Part shown: positions 33,860 to 46,300 of the stretch, piece by piece
How the letters are laid out: the number at the start of each line of letters is the position of its first letter
How positions within the stretch are numbered: the stretch's first letter is position 1
Assembly: GCA_029204225.1 (NCBI GenBank)
Contig: CM055103.1
Span: 8,016,866-8,080,865, forward strand
Direction of reading: 5' to 3'
DNA: 64,000 nt
Origin: Diphasiastrum complanatum
Lineage: Eukaryota > Streptophyta > Lycopodiopsida > Lycopodiales > Lycopodiaceae
Program-made: the position numbers and the translations under genes
Notes under the pieces: model-generated
What the model was told of the DNA's origin: nothing
What the model saw: the letters and a program-made list of their open reading frames with translations, nothing else
The model's database searches: none

Positions 33860-36800
33860 TTCACTGCTCTCTCTGATCATAGTCCAGTCGCTTCATTGTT
33901 CCTTCCATGCCCTGCAGACTGTCTCTTTCTATTCCCCTTACATTATGAACTCCTCTCTCCTATCCTCTCTGGCTATCTGTGGTGCACTGCAGTCCACCCT
34001 AGCTTCTTCCCCCTCTTTTGCTCCCATGCTTACTAACGGTTCGGCCCTTCTTAGGCATGCTGGTAAACCCTTCTCTCGCTCTCGTTCTAGGTTGCGTGCC
34101 CTGGCACTGACCCTTCTACAAGGAATATATGCGGCCCAGACTGCGGCTAAGGACTCCATGCTTTACTCTGATCTCCAGCTGCATTGCCAAGTAATTATCC
34201 ATCGCCATGATTATCACCTGGCCACCGGCCTTATGGTTCGCTCTAAACTCAATTGGCTTCGCCAGGGGGATTTGCCCACATTTTTTTTCTTTCGTGTCTT
34301 ACGCTGCAAGCACTCCTCTTTTTTTATTCATGCCTCTCTCTGATCATAGTCTAGTCCTGCTTCGTTGTTCCTTCCATGCCTTGCCGACTGTCTCTTTCTA
34401 TTCCCCTTACATTATGAACTCCTCTCTCCTATCCTCTCCGGCTATCTGTGGTGCACTACAGTCCACCCTAGCTTCTTTCCCCTCTTTTGCTGACATGCCT
34501 ACTAACGGTTCGACCCTTCTTAGGCATGCTGGTAAACCCTTCTCTTGCTCTCGTTCTAGATTGTGTGCCCGGGCACTGACCCTTCTACAAGGAATATCTA
34601 CGGCTAAGGACTCCATGCTTTACTCTGATCTCCAGCTGCATTGCCAAGTCATTATCCATCGCCATGATTATCACCTAGCCACCGGCCTTATGCTTCGCTC
34701 TAAACTCAATTGGCTTCGCCAGGGGGATTTGCCCACATTTTTTTTCTTTCGTGTCTTACGCCGCAAGCACTCCTATTCTTTTATTCATGCTCTATTTGTT
34801 TCAGGCTCTGTCATTTCTGATTCCTCGGCAATAGTCCAAGCATTTTTCTCCCTTTTTCAGTCCTTTCAGCTTGCGTCTTCAAGCCTTTTGCCGCATTGAG
34901 CGCCGACTTTCTACTGATCATGTCTCTATCTTAGACAAGCCCTTCTCCTTACCAGAGTTGCTGGCTGCTCTCCATTCCTTGCCTCTTGGCAAGACTCCAG
35001 GGCCGGGTGGGGTCATTCCCAAATTTTTCCTCCAGTTCTGGGATATGTTGGGCCCGGGTCTCCTCCATATTGCTAACCTAGCTTGCTCTGCCTCCATTCT
35101 GCCTGCATCCATCTCTGAAGGTCTGGTCAAACTTATCCCCAAGGTCTCTTCACCCCTTTTGATCTCTAACATTCGTCCTCTCACTATGCTGAACACCTCT
35201 TACAAAATTTTGGCAAAATCCATGGCTTGTCGTCTATCTCCCCTCCTTCACTCCTTCTCTCCTCTGATCAGTTTGGTTTTGTTAAAGGCCGGAACATTAT
35301 GGATTCCATCCTAAATGTGTGGACTGCTGGTGATTCTCTTGCTGCCTCTGTCGTCCCCTCTCTTATTCTCCGCCTGGATGTCGACAAGGCCTTTGATAGG
35401 ATCAGCTGGGACTATATTTGGGCCACTTGTCAGGCATTTGGTTTTCCTTTGTCCTTTCTAAACTTCGTTCGTGCCCTTTCCCAATCCTCGTCGGCCAAGA
35501 TCCTCCTCAATGGTTTTCTCTCTGCTCAGTTTGCCCCTATTTTTGACATTCGCCAAGGCTGTCCCTTGTCTCCCATGCTCTTTGCGATCGCTACAGAACC
35601 TCTCTCCTGCGCTTTCCATGAAGCGCCCTCCCTCTCTCGTATCTCTCCGGTTCTAATTCCTTTGGGGCCGCTTTCCCATCAGCTATTTGCTGATGATGTA
35701 ACCCTGCTCTCTCTCCTCTTAGAACCCCATGCCCTCCATCTTCTTTCTCTCTTTAACAAATTCTGCTACTGCTTATTCTCTCTTCTTAACCTTAGGAAAT
35801 CTGAACTCCATGTTATCCATCCTATTGTGCCCACTTGGGCCTCCTCTCTCGGTCTCCGCATTGTTCCTCACGGTACAGTCACCCGGCTTCTAGGCATTCC
35901 CTTTGGCATTCATCTGTCTTCCGCATAGCGCTCTCACTAGTCCCTTCGCTCCTTTTTGGACAAGCTCGTCGTTTGGGACCCTCGCTTTATGTCCTTCTCT
36001 TCTCGGGTTCTAGTTGTCCGCCATATCCTTTCTGCCCTGTCGATCTTTATATCGTCCATCTTCATCTCCACCCGTGTCTTGCTCGACTCTATTGCTAAGG
36101 CCCTCCATCGTTTCCTATGGGCGGGGAAGCGCCATCTTCTTCCCTGGTCGATGTGTACGGCGGCTACCCGGGATGGAGGCCTTGGCATTCTTGACCCAGC
36201 TGTGAAAAACCGTTCTCTGGTCCTCCGCCGACTTTCATCCCTTGCCCTCCCTTCTCAGCACTGGCATGTGCTTCTCCTTTCCTTTATGGCTTCCTCGACT
36301 GCGGTACCTCCCCTGCTTCGCCCCCCTCCTAGTCTTGCAGGCATTCTTGCTTTTGGTTGTTCCTTTAAGTTTAAAGGCCCTTTTGTTTTGACCAATCTGG
36401 CCTGCCTTTTGCTTCATATCCGTTCCTTTCTTTCCTGGAGGGATGACTCCACCCTTCCTTCTTCTGAGTCCATTGGACTTCGTCTCTCTTTCCGCCTAAT
36501 GCACAGCCTCTCTTCTGCTCTCATCCTCGTCTTTGTCTTTCTCTAGCCACCAAAGGTCTGTTGTCTCTGGCCCAACTGGTCCACGTCCCTCCCTATCAAG
36601 TCCTCCCTGCCCTTATCCTCTCCTCCTCGGAAACCAGCCTGTTCTTCTTGGCCGCCTCTTGTGCTATACCAATCCACATTTCCTCGGTTCTGCCCTTCGA
36701 TCTGTCCGGGTGGAACCCTACCCTTTCTCCCTCCCTCTTTGACTACTCCTCCTTGCACCGCCGACAGTTTCCCTCCCTTTTCCCAGACTACTTAAATCGC

Positions 36801-37259
36801 CTTTGGATGGCCTCTGATTCGCCATGTCTTTGGCGTCGTCGCCTCAATACCGCCCATTCTCTGTCTGTCGGCAAGCTGCGATACCTGGCCTTTCGCATCC
36901 TCACCAAATCCCTCCCCCTGCTTTCTAAATGGCCCCTCCTTGTTGATCGGCTTTGCCCGCTCTGTCAACTGGTTGAAGAAACAATTGAGCACTTGTTCTT
37001 TCACTGTCATTCTCCTCTGAGGTTGGAGCTAAGGCACATCTTCTCGCGATGGGGTCTTACTTTCTCTCTGGACACTGACACCACTCTCTTGGGGGATTCC
37101 TTGCTGACAGGTTCTTCTACTCTTACATTCTGGCATGTGTGCAGGCTAGCGACGTTATGGAAGACCTGGACGGTTAGGAATCTGCGAGCTGAGAAATTTC
37201 GAATGACCTTTCACGAAACATTTATGTTTTTGAATGCGTGTATGCAAAGAAATAAATAA
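33860..37259 (+). pseudogene. L1-type LINE ORF2 (RT and zinc-binding tail), endonuclease mostly lost
   Basis: ORF2 normally runs APE-type endonuclease, RT, then zf-RVT. Only the last residues of the endonuclease (ALSDHSPV) remain, then a duplicated linker. RT spans 34871-35928: LPLGKTPGPGGVIPKFF, IRPLTMLNTSYKILAK, QFGFVKGRNIMDSI, RLDVDKAFDRISWDY (motif A), RQGCPLSPMLFAIA (motif B) and the catalytic QLFADDVTLL (motif C). The thumb continues to about 36540. A zinc-binding tail lies at about 36850-37020 (LCPLCQLVEETIEHLFFHC), and the last residues stop at 37259. Frameshifts near 34870, 35230-35310, 35930 and 36550 break it. Confidence 0.93.
33868..34800 (+). repeat. 467 bp tandem duplication inside LINE ORF2
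   Basis: The segment from CTCTGATCATAGTC (TGATCAT at 33874) to the ATTCATGC region is repeated from TGATCAT at 34341. Identity is high over the full length. Copy 2 lacks 12 bp (GCGGCCCAGACT) present in copy 1. It covers the end of the endonuclease (SDHSPV) and the linker to RT (SKLNWLRQGDLPTFFFFRVLR). Confidence 0.93.
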
Positions 37260-37300
37260 TGAGAAATGTTTGATTCGCTTCGGCTCAACTATGTCTTTGA

Positions 37301-37538
37301 CCTTGCCATCACAAGTTCTTCCTCAATGTTTATGTGAAGCGTAATTTGAATTTGTATATTATCAACATTTAATGATAGCAACTTCTAAATGCGTGTATCT
37401 CTCTCTCTTTCTCTCTCGATTGAATGTTGCAGCTCTCTAACCTTGCCATCGCAAGTTCTTCCTCAACATTTATATGAAGCGTGATTTGGATTTGTATATT
37501 ATCAACGTTCAATGGTAGCAATTTCTGAATGTGTGTAT

Positions 37539-37614
<76 letters not shown>

Positions 37615-37660
37615 GTTGCACCTCTCTGATAGCAATTTCTGAATGCGTGTATCATAAATT
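37301..37660. repeat. LINE 3' flank: 140 bp tandem repeat
   Basis: CCTTGCCATC(A/G)CAAGTTCTT begins units at 37301 and 37441. A partial third unit (AAATGTTGCACCTCTCTGATAGC) follows the CT tract. It starts about 40 bp after the LINE stop, so it may be its 3' UTR. Confidence 0.85.
37540..37610. repeat. (CT)n microsatellite
   Basis: About 70 bp of CT expanded inside the 140 bp tandem repeat. The first unit has only a short imperfect CT tract at the same place. Confidence 0.97.
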
Positions 37661-38095
37661 AACTTCCAAAATCTACCTTGCGAGGGGCTTCAAGGCGAAC
37701 AATTTAAAGCAGGTGGAAATGATGTCCTGCAGCTGGATAGTACGATCCACTCTCCTATCTCCGTCACCCTTGAAGTTGTCAACATTGCCCCTGCTTGGTT
37801 GATTAGGCTCGTTTGCCATTGCAGCTAGCCACTGCCCATGTCGATTGTGTTTCCTCTTCTTCAATTGTTCAAGGTCTAGATCACAAGAAACTACATACGT
37901 CAATATGTTGCATAACTGCATGTTCCTTCGCATGGGACTACATGCATTAGCAATATCACTTATAGTAGTATCACATATTATTAGATATAGTACAACAAGA
38001 TGGCCAACTATTGTAACCTTTTGCATGGCGATGTCAACATTTCAAGCATATTGGACTTTAGTGTCAAGTGTGATAAATGACTACAACCTGTAAAG
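37661..38095. other. No gene seen
   Basis: Minus-strand 117-codon frame 37673-38026 shows no recognisable motif. Confidence 0.45.
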
Positions 38096-38289
38096 TGTGA
38101 TAAATGATTGCAACCTGGTTTGGAATTAATTAGAGTGGTTTCACAAGAAACCAAGAAGAGGCCGGAGGGCCATTTGCAAATATTCACTTCCATGTGATAA
38201 ATGATTGCAACCTGGTTTGGAATTAATTAGAGTGGTTTCACAAGGAACCAAGAAGAGGCCGAGGCCCATTTGCAAATATTCACTTCGAT
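38096..38289. repeat. 97 bp tandem duplication
   Basis: Units start TGTGATAAATGATTGCAACC at 38096 and 38193 and differ at a few positions. A partial older unit (TGTGATAAATGACTACAACC) lies just before, near 38069. Confidence 0.93.
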
Positions 38290-39550
38290 GTGAAATCCCC
38301 TTTCATTTGGAAGCCAGGGCATTTAATGTTTAGATTTAAATTAGATAAGGCATGTATGTTTTTTATTAGAGGGAGAGAAAGGGCTCACCACTTATCCCCC
38401 ATATTCCAAGACGTACCTTTCAGCCAGATGGGTTATTTTTTCTTTTAGCTTTCACATGACATGCATATTTCAAGGGTACATTTCAAATGAGAAATGTATG
38501 AACATTTTCAACCACATACATATATTTTGTTGTATTTAAACTAGCATGACATTTGACTTTTTAAAGTGACCTTCAAATGAAAAGGCGATTTTTCAGCTTG
38601 CCATTCAAATGACATGCCTTTCAATTTTTTTTCTCTGACAGGCAAACTAGCCTTTGACGGGCATTGCAGCAGCTTGCAAATGCCAAGCATAATCTTTAGT
38701 TACCCCAAGTTGGCACTTTCAATGCCACCTAGGGGCAAGTCACCCCTTGTGAAATTTTTTTGGGGGGGGGGGGGGTGTGTGTGGAGTGCCTCCACCAATC
38801 TAACCCCACTCCATGTGAAACCACCTTAAGTGTCATTCTGACCACTATTTCACCTATTATAGCAAATTTGTATCTCAAATTTGAAAAAAAGCCAGGTGAA
38901 AGAGTAAACTATTACTACCAAATGTCATGAGGTGGGCTCCAAAAAGAGATGCTTGATCATCTGGGGGGGTGGTAGACCTATACTCAACCCGATAACTTGA
39001 TCATCCCATGTTACTAGGTTTCCATCTGTCTAGTTACATGAAAACCAACAAAGTGATCTTAATATCAACTGATTGCCAGCTCTAGCACTGCAAAATTCAA
39101 AGTTTCATGAAATTTCTGATGTATTTCACACAGATTTTTGGTGTCAACATCCTGAATAACACCATCACAAAGGACTCATACAAAAGTTGCACAACAGTGC
39201 ATAATCCATTTACAATAAGAAGTCTCAAGTCAACAACAGAACTGCCAAGCAACAATATGGTGATGAAATAAATTGGATCAATACTGTACAGTATTATTTT
39301 TTGCAGATCTGATATATTCCCGTCAATATTGATTCTTGACAGTCACTGGCTAATGAAGAACCCTGTCATGAGTCGCGACTTCATTAAAAATTGTGGCTTT
39401 ACACCTGCATCTTTGTAAAAGCGGATCCATCAAGTAGGCACCTCAAATGCGTGAAAACCACAGTAAGCTGATAAGTGATAACAGAGGCAGGGATGTACAG
39501 TGTACTGGAGGAAGGTCAAGAGGTGTACAGTTTCAAGTCCTGGATGAGCA
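38290..39550. other. Downstream flank of the NPF gene, no gene seen
   Basis: Contains a G-run at about 38761-38775. Sequence next to the NPF stop codon should hold its 3' UTR, but no clear polyadenylation site could be assigned. Confidence 0.5.
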
Positions 39551-41063
39551 TTACTCGTTGGAGGAGGAGCTTTTGCTGTGCTTATACTTGAATGAACAAG
39601 CACATGCCACATAACAACAGAAGTTTATCGCACTAACTCCTGCAATTAAGTCAAAATAATAATCAAGGTGTCCCATATTTAGATTGTTGGGAATCCATCC
39701 AGGACTGTCCCTTGTTTTCGTAAAATCTGTCACTACGACAATGAGTATGCTGTTGACATAAAAACCTAATCCAAAAGTTGCCAGTGCCAAAGCAGTACCC
39801 AGGGTGCGCATTGACTCAGGTGCTTGTTCATAGAAGAACTCCAGCTGTCCAATGTAAGTAAATGTCTCTGCTATACCTGTCAACACATATTGGGGTATCT
39901 GCCAGAAAATACTCATGGGTACAGGTGTATTTGGATCAGTCAATAGGCCATATTTTTTGGCGATTGCAAGTCGCTTAACCTCCACTAAAGAAGCCACTAT
40001 CATTGTGAAGATGGAAATAAATAACCCAATGCCCATTCTACGTAATTGAGTGAATCCTTGTTGGTGGCCAAAAAATGAGCGTGCCAATTTTACCACTATA
40101 CGATCATAGATAGGAACCATCACTATAACCGAGATAATCTCAAATATTGACAACGATGCAGGTGGCACTTCTAAGTATTCGCCCAACTGTCTATCCATTC
40201 TAGAGCCTTGCAATACAAACAGAGTTGACAATTGTGCATAGACCGTAGAAAAGAATATAGAGGTAAGCCAAATAGGCATGAGGCGCACCACAGATTTTAC
40301 CTCCTGCACCTGTGACTGCGTACAGAGACGCCAAGCACTTGGTAAATAACCAGGATCCTTGTCTTTCGCCAATTCTAAGGCTGCCTTGTCCAGAAATCTG
40401 CAAATGCATGTCAACAGAAAGAATACTTCAGGCCTTTATAGATAATGAAAATTTGTTACACTTTATTTGGTAAGTTTTGCCGTTACCATAACCATTCCAA
40501 TCCATTATATGCACAAACAAGTAATACAGAAGCTACTTACGGGTGTCTGCTTTTAATTAAATACAAAACAGCTAATTGAGTTTGATTCGGACTGTTCATA
40601 ATTTGTTATCCAGTGAGAGATCTTGCTATTGTTGTTTCTACATTGGTTTGAGGAACTGATGTGGAAAAGCGAAGGGCTGGTTGTTGGGGAATGCAGTTTC
40701 TCCAATTTCATGGACCATGACAAAGGGCAAATGGCAGCTTAGATAACAAGTAGTATGCTAAAAAAATAGCTATCGGTTGCCAAGCATCCAGTGATGGCAG
40801 CAAAAACGGGAGAATCCAGTAATAGAGCACAAATCAATGATGGAGTGGTAATAATGTACTCTCAATAATCAGCAATGAAAATGCACAGAATGTGGTTCAA
40901 AGATTAGCTAAGATTTTGCATGGTAGGACCTTGATAGCAGCATCAAAGAAGGCTGTAAAATCCAGCAAAATGCACCAAGAAATCCTCACTAACCAGCGAG
41001 GAGTGGCCTCAAGAAGGCTTCTCCCCAGAAGATGCCTGTCCTGCAATAGAACCTGCCCCTGGT

Positions 41064-41157
<94 letters not shown>

Positions 41158-44100
41158 TTTCTTGATCAAAGGAGCTCACAAAGCTCTAAAAGAATGGTAA
41201 ATCTCGAGATTCTCCCAGAGGAGGCACCTATTTTTGGACTTGAGTTGATCTTATGCTATGCTAATATGAGCTATCTAGCTCTAATAAGCTCATAAATATT
41301 CACCCATGTTGATGAGGTAGCTACTCTGTTTAGTCTTCTGAGATCCTGATTCTGAGCTGATTTATTCTTACCACGGACCAAATTTCTGGAACTTTCTCTT
41401 TGGGTTAGCTCAGCTTCTTAGAGCCTATCATATGATGGACTTTAGCAGTCCAATAGCATTTATAAGTTGTGGGCCCCAAAAGAGAGAAATACTCAAATGA
41501 TAGCTAATAAAGTACAGATCACAAGGGAACAAATAATTGTCGATGACCCAACAAAATGTCAAATATCTGTCTCTGGTTTACACAGAGCGCCCAAAGAGGC
41601 CTCAGTATCTCAGCAAGCAGATAAAGACTGCCTGCATCTCATGGTCGATTGATGTAGGAAAGACCATAGATACTGAGAGAGACATAAGAGAGTAGAGCTT
41701 GCTTGTTTTTGCACAATGCATTGCTACCTGTATTTGGTCATTGACTGGGCTTGAACACAAAGTTGTTCTTTTCAATTCCCACTGTTAAAGTTCACGCTTT
41801 TGCTGATTGTGTAGTTAATCCCATCCTTGCATTGGAGACGTTATATACGCTCAATCTATTCATGGTACTTCAATCTCTTTGAATCTCCTATATGCAGCTC
41901 TTGGCATCAAAAAAAGTTCATAAATTTCTCTATTTCTCTCTCTACAATTTCAATGTCATATGAATTACAGCATTCATTCGCAATTCATTGTACCTTTATG
42001 TTGCTGATGCAAACATTGCAAAACATGGTCCTCAAAAGTTTCTCCTCAGAAGGGAATTTTCCAGCTAGCAACAAAACACACAATAAACAATGCACTATAT
42101 TGAAACTGTACAACTAAAACCCATGTTTTTTCAAGCTAATATGAAGCTCAATTAAAATTCTCAAAAACAAAAAGTTCACGTGCTGAAGAGAAGTGAAACC
42201 AGCAGTTTTTGGAGGAAACAATAATCGTAGGCAAAAAGCTGGCGCTAACAATGCAACAAAGGATCAATTCAGAAGAAATGAATATCCACACACAAGAAGT
42301 AAGATGCTGCTTACCCTGAACCACTGTTTTGCTGGATGTCACAGCTTTCCTGAATTGCATACTCCTCTTGGCTACATGGTTGATTATCACTTGATGGAAT
42401 TCGTGTTGAGCACTTTAAAGTAGCTGCAACCAGTACTTGAGCAATTTGAGTTAAAGGGCTTCCGCCAGGCTTTTGGTGCCGATAGAGCTGTTTGCCAAGT
42501 AAAAAGTTGGACATTGCAACGACCATCATCACAGCTGGAATTCCGTATCCCAATGACCAGCTTATGTTCTCTTGGATGTAAACAAGAATTCCAGTTGAAA
42601 GAAGTGAGCCAATATTAATAGACATGTAGAACCAATTAAAAAAATGTGCCTTCTTCTTGCTCTCTGAGCGATCTCCATCATCAAACTGATCAGCTCCAAA
42701 TGATGAGATACAGGGCTTGATGCCGCCCATGCCAAAGGCAACCATGTACAATGGTACATAGAAAACTACCAAATGCAAATAGGATGCTTGCTCGCATTCA
42801 GGACTTTCTTTTAGGCATGATGGGGGCCTCAAGAAAGTCAAAGATGTAGATAAGGTAAGAAGAAACAACCCCTGAAAAATACAGAAAATGATTTAAGAAC
42901 TCTAATTCCAACTCGCTTTGAGGCTTCTACAACTTTAAAATGAAAAAGTAAACGGATAATCAAATGTTTGCGATACTAGTTCGTAACAAAGATATCACAT
43001 CTTTAAGATAAACTTTTTTGTCCTTACAGCAAGGTAAATTGCCGAAAAACTAGTGATTGTTCTGTATCTTCCCCAGTATGTGTCAGCTAAAAAGGCACCG
43101 ATGATAGGAGTTACATAGCCTGTTCCAGACCAAAGTGCCACATTCTTGGCTGCTGAAGCATTATCTTGATGGAGCACGTCTATCATGTATATAACTAGAT
43201 TTGTACCTATACCAAAAAATGCTAGTCTTTCGCAACACTCGGTACCTGCCATGAATAGTTGATGCAATATGTGGCCTGTAAGTTGGGCATGTGAAAACGC
43301 ATAACAGACATAGAAACAGTAGGTCTGATGGAGGGTAACATTTGGAGAAAAAATAGCAAATGCTGAATGACCAAGAAAACAGTTGTACATTCTATTCCAA
43401 AGTTTGTTTTATCTACACAGAACATGAAGTTTGACAGAGTGCAAGTAAAAAATGGCAGCGGAACGTACATTTACTCAGTTCACTGTAGTATAAAGCTGTA
43501 CGAATTTCTGAATGGAAAAATTGATGTATTTGCTTATATCACGAAGACCATAATCAAATGGAGTACAGCCCACCATGAAATTTCATAGGATAGCAAAAGG
43601 ATGAAAGAGTACAAGCCCTACATCTTGAACACATCTTATTTGAAGTTAGTGAAACCGTTACAAAGGTGAAAACTCTCACAAGCCTGACTGATTACGTTCA
43701 TGGACAATAAATGAACTAGGGTACAACCGCAGCATTCAAAACTATTGTAAACCAGCAAGTCAAGAGAAAATGTTATTGTGAATCCCATTCGATGCATAAA
43801 ATGCTTAAATTTACTGCCACTTCATGCTATTGTGAAAGAATCGACAAAAAAATGTGCACACTAGAAATTTTGTACCGATTCCCAATTGTATCAGCTAGAT
43901 CCGATGGCAGATGTAGCAACTTAAAGTTTTCGCCCTATTAAGAAACAGCAAACTAGATTTACTACTGAAACTTCGTTCCTCCTAGCATTGGGCCAGAAAA
44001 CTACCTAGAATGTAAGGACATGCCTTCCAACCACCCGTTCTGGATTTAACAGCAGGCTGTCCGTACATGTCAACAGATCCATCTCCCGTATAATCAAGCT

Positions 44101-44176
44101 GAAGCCGCCCCTCAGAAAGTAAATTAACTTTCAAATTTTTTGAATTTGTTGCATCCAAATTCTTCGTATTAGATTC
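39551..44176 (-). CDS. NPF/PTR family proton-coupled nitrate/peptide transporter
   Basis: Membrane symporter of the plant NRT1/PTR (NPF) family, closest in style to PTR2/NPF8-type di/tripeptide carriers; the substrate is not certain. Four recognised exons on the minus strand: 44176-44005 ([28 protein letters not shown]); 43245-43028 (proton-coupling ECCER motif, then [20 protein letters not shown]); 42871-42315 ([36 protein letters not shown]); 40397-39551 ([42 protein letters not shown], stop TAA). Splice phases join (1, 0, 2) with GT-AG borders. About 597 residues are covered, near family length. There are no stops or frameshifts. The initiator Met is not in this first block: it follows an acceptor (CACAG|GAATCT), so a 5' exon is needed. 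Confidence 0.94.
41068..41155. repeat. (GA)n microsatellite in NPF intron
   Basis: About 88 bp of pure GA in the 1.9 kb last intron (42314-40398). On the coding (minus) strand it reads CT, like the other tracts. Confidence 0.97.
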
Positions 44177-44923
44177 CTGTGTCAATGGCTAGGGACCCGT
44201 TAAACTCTACTGTCAAAAAACCGTCAAAACATTTCACAAACACCATATTGCTTAGTTTGCAGTAAATAGAGGATCTTTAAGCTCAGTTAATGCAACGCGC
44301 GTACTTACAAGTGAAGCTTTACTTGCAAATCTAAATGTACGTTGTAATTTCACAGTTGTACTTCGAATCAACTTCATAATACGATTGATCCTGCAAATCT
44401 TGAAACTATAGTGTAGGTACATTGTTTGATAGAATTTAACTCGGATGAACAGTTATATCATGCCCTCTATGGTGATTCTCGAGCTTTCACATAACATTGT
44501 TGCCACACTTAAAACGATTCTTACATACAACATAGTAATGTTTTGCCTTAAAGTGACAATACTTCCTGCCGGTAATCAAGTGTAGAAGGATCAAAGCTTG
44601 AATAAGTGATCCCTTGATAGATGTTGCTTATTTCTGAAAGCAATACTAAAAAAAGGCATGGAGTGTACAAGTAATGGCAAATACTGCAGCATTTTTTAAG
44701 CAGTCATTCACAACTTCACTTCCAGATAAGAGACCGGGTAACAGAGGCTGTATTAAGCTCAACGAAGGGGTGAATTTGACCTCAACCAGCAAAAACTTTC
44801 GTTCATCCAAAGTCACGAGATTACAACACTATTCTAGGATTGACAGCAAATTCCCTGGAGCATATAAACAAATTCGCTTGCAAAAAGAGCCACGTTACAA
44901 AAGCAAGACATGACGCTGACGAC

Positions 44924-45073
44924 CTCATCATCTGAGGGTTCCTGCCCTCCGCCGAGACCGGGACTCAGATCCGACGGCCTTCCATCCATTCCAGCAGCAT
45001 CCTTGCTGCATTTAGGAATCATGAGAGGTTCATTCAACGACGAATCAGCGGAGCAGGGATTTGCCTGCGCCAT
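44924..45073 (-). CDS. Possible first exon of the NPF gene
   Basis: ATG at 45073 opens a frame with an acidic/Gly-rich N-terminal-like sequence (MAQANPCSADSSLNEPLMIP ... GLGGGQEPSDDE) on the same strand, about 750 bp upstream of the first recognised exon. A GAG|GTCGTC donor at 44924 would join in phase 0, but the donor is weak and others (for example before GTAACG) are possible. Upstream of the ATG is a CAG/GCA-rich stretch. NPF N-termini are poorly conserved, so this rests on position and frame only. Confidence 0.35.
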
Positions 45074-45355
45074 GAGCTCGCTCCGCTGATGCTGCTCCTG
45101 CTCCTGCTGCAGCTGCTGCCGCTGCGATGGATCATTGCAAGAACACGAAGACGATGGATCGTCGTCACAAGAACACGAAGACGACGAAATAATCCTGCAA
45201 CGAAGAATAAGTAGTACAAAGGGAGCGAAGAGAGATTGGCCAAATAAATATTTTGGAAGCGAAAGCCACGGGACGACTGAACTCGAAGGCGTGATAAAGA
45301 AGAACAACTCCTCCAAAAAGGGATATTCCATGAAGAAGATGCACTTTGCATGATT

Positions 45356-45990
45356 GCTCACATTCCCACTTACTTCTAACCCTAGTTTACCTTTTTAGGA
45401 GAAAAACATCTTCCTCGTACCCACCCACCCAGGTTAGATGCTCTCTCTCTCTCTTGTGGGATCACGGGGTCTGAGATACCACAGGTTGATAGTACCAGAA
45501 ACCATGTATAGTGAGTGTGGAGGCAATGGAGTTGCTCAGATTCTCACTTACTTTTGACCCTAGTTTACGCTTTTCAGAGAAAAACATCTTCATGGTACCC
45601 AGCCAGGTTAGATGCTCTATTTGTGATCCCACAGGTTGAAAGTACCAAAAAGCATGTATAGTGAATCTGGAGGCAGTGGAGTTGCTTAGATTTTCACTTA
45701 CTTCTAGTTTACCATTTTCAAAGAAAAACATCTTCATGGTACCCACCTAGGTTAGATGCTCTCTGTGATCCCACACGTTGATAGTACCAAAAAGCATGAG
45801 TCTGGAGGCAGTGGAATTGCTCAGATTCCCACTTGCTTCTAACCCTAGTTTACCCTTTTAAGAGAAGAGCATCTTCTTGGTAACCACCCAAGTTAGATGC
45901 TCACTCTATGATCCCACAAGTTGATAGTACCAAAAAGCATGTATATTGAGTGTGGAGGCAGTGGAATATCCACCCAGATTAGTACCAAAA
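45356..45990. repeat. 135-180 bp tandem array upstream of the NPF gene
   Basis: Units begin near 45362, 45540, 45690 and 45825, with a partial one near 45968. They share CACTTACTTCTAACCCTAGTTTACC, split by changes, then AGAAAAACATCTTC, GGTTAGATGCTC, GATCCCAC and GTACCAAAAAGCATG. The array starts about 285 bp upstream of the proposed ATG at 45073, so it probably forms part of the promoter region. Confidence 0.9.
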
Positions 45991-45999
45991 AGCATGTAC

Positions 46000-46300
46000 A
46001 TTGACCCCGGAGCAGTAGTGGAGTTGAGGCTTGCAAACCTTTTTGTGCATGAGCTTGATATGGCATTTAGCTCCACCGAGACAACTTATACTCAACCTTG
46101 ATTGTGACTTAGTTAGAGCGTAAATACTCAATCTTGACTAGGACTTGGTGAGGCTGCAGTAGGGCCCACCCTTATGTGTACCCTACTCTTGAGAGATCTC
46201 ACCATGATTTTTCATGGTCATGAAGCTTGCTTTTTTTAATAGTTGGATGAAAATTGGGCCTTCATGACATCTTTAGCTTTGCTCTTATAGGAATAAAAGT
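46000..46300. other. No gene seen
   Basis: A short internal near-repeat (TACTCAACCTTGATTGTGACTTAG / TACTCAATCTTGACTAGGACTTGG, each split by changes) at 46090-46150. Nothing else noted. Confidence 0.5.

Noticed and set aside
33938-34159. Minus-strand Arg/Glu-rich frames in the LINE (also 34407-34616, 36543-36758)
   Set aside because: Shadows produced by the pyrimidine-rich plus strand of the LINE.
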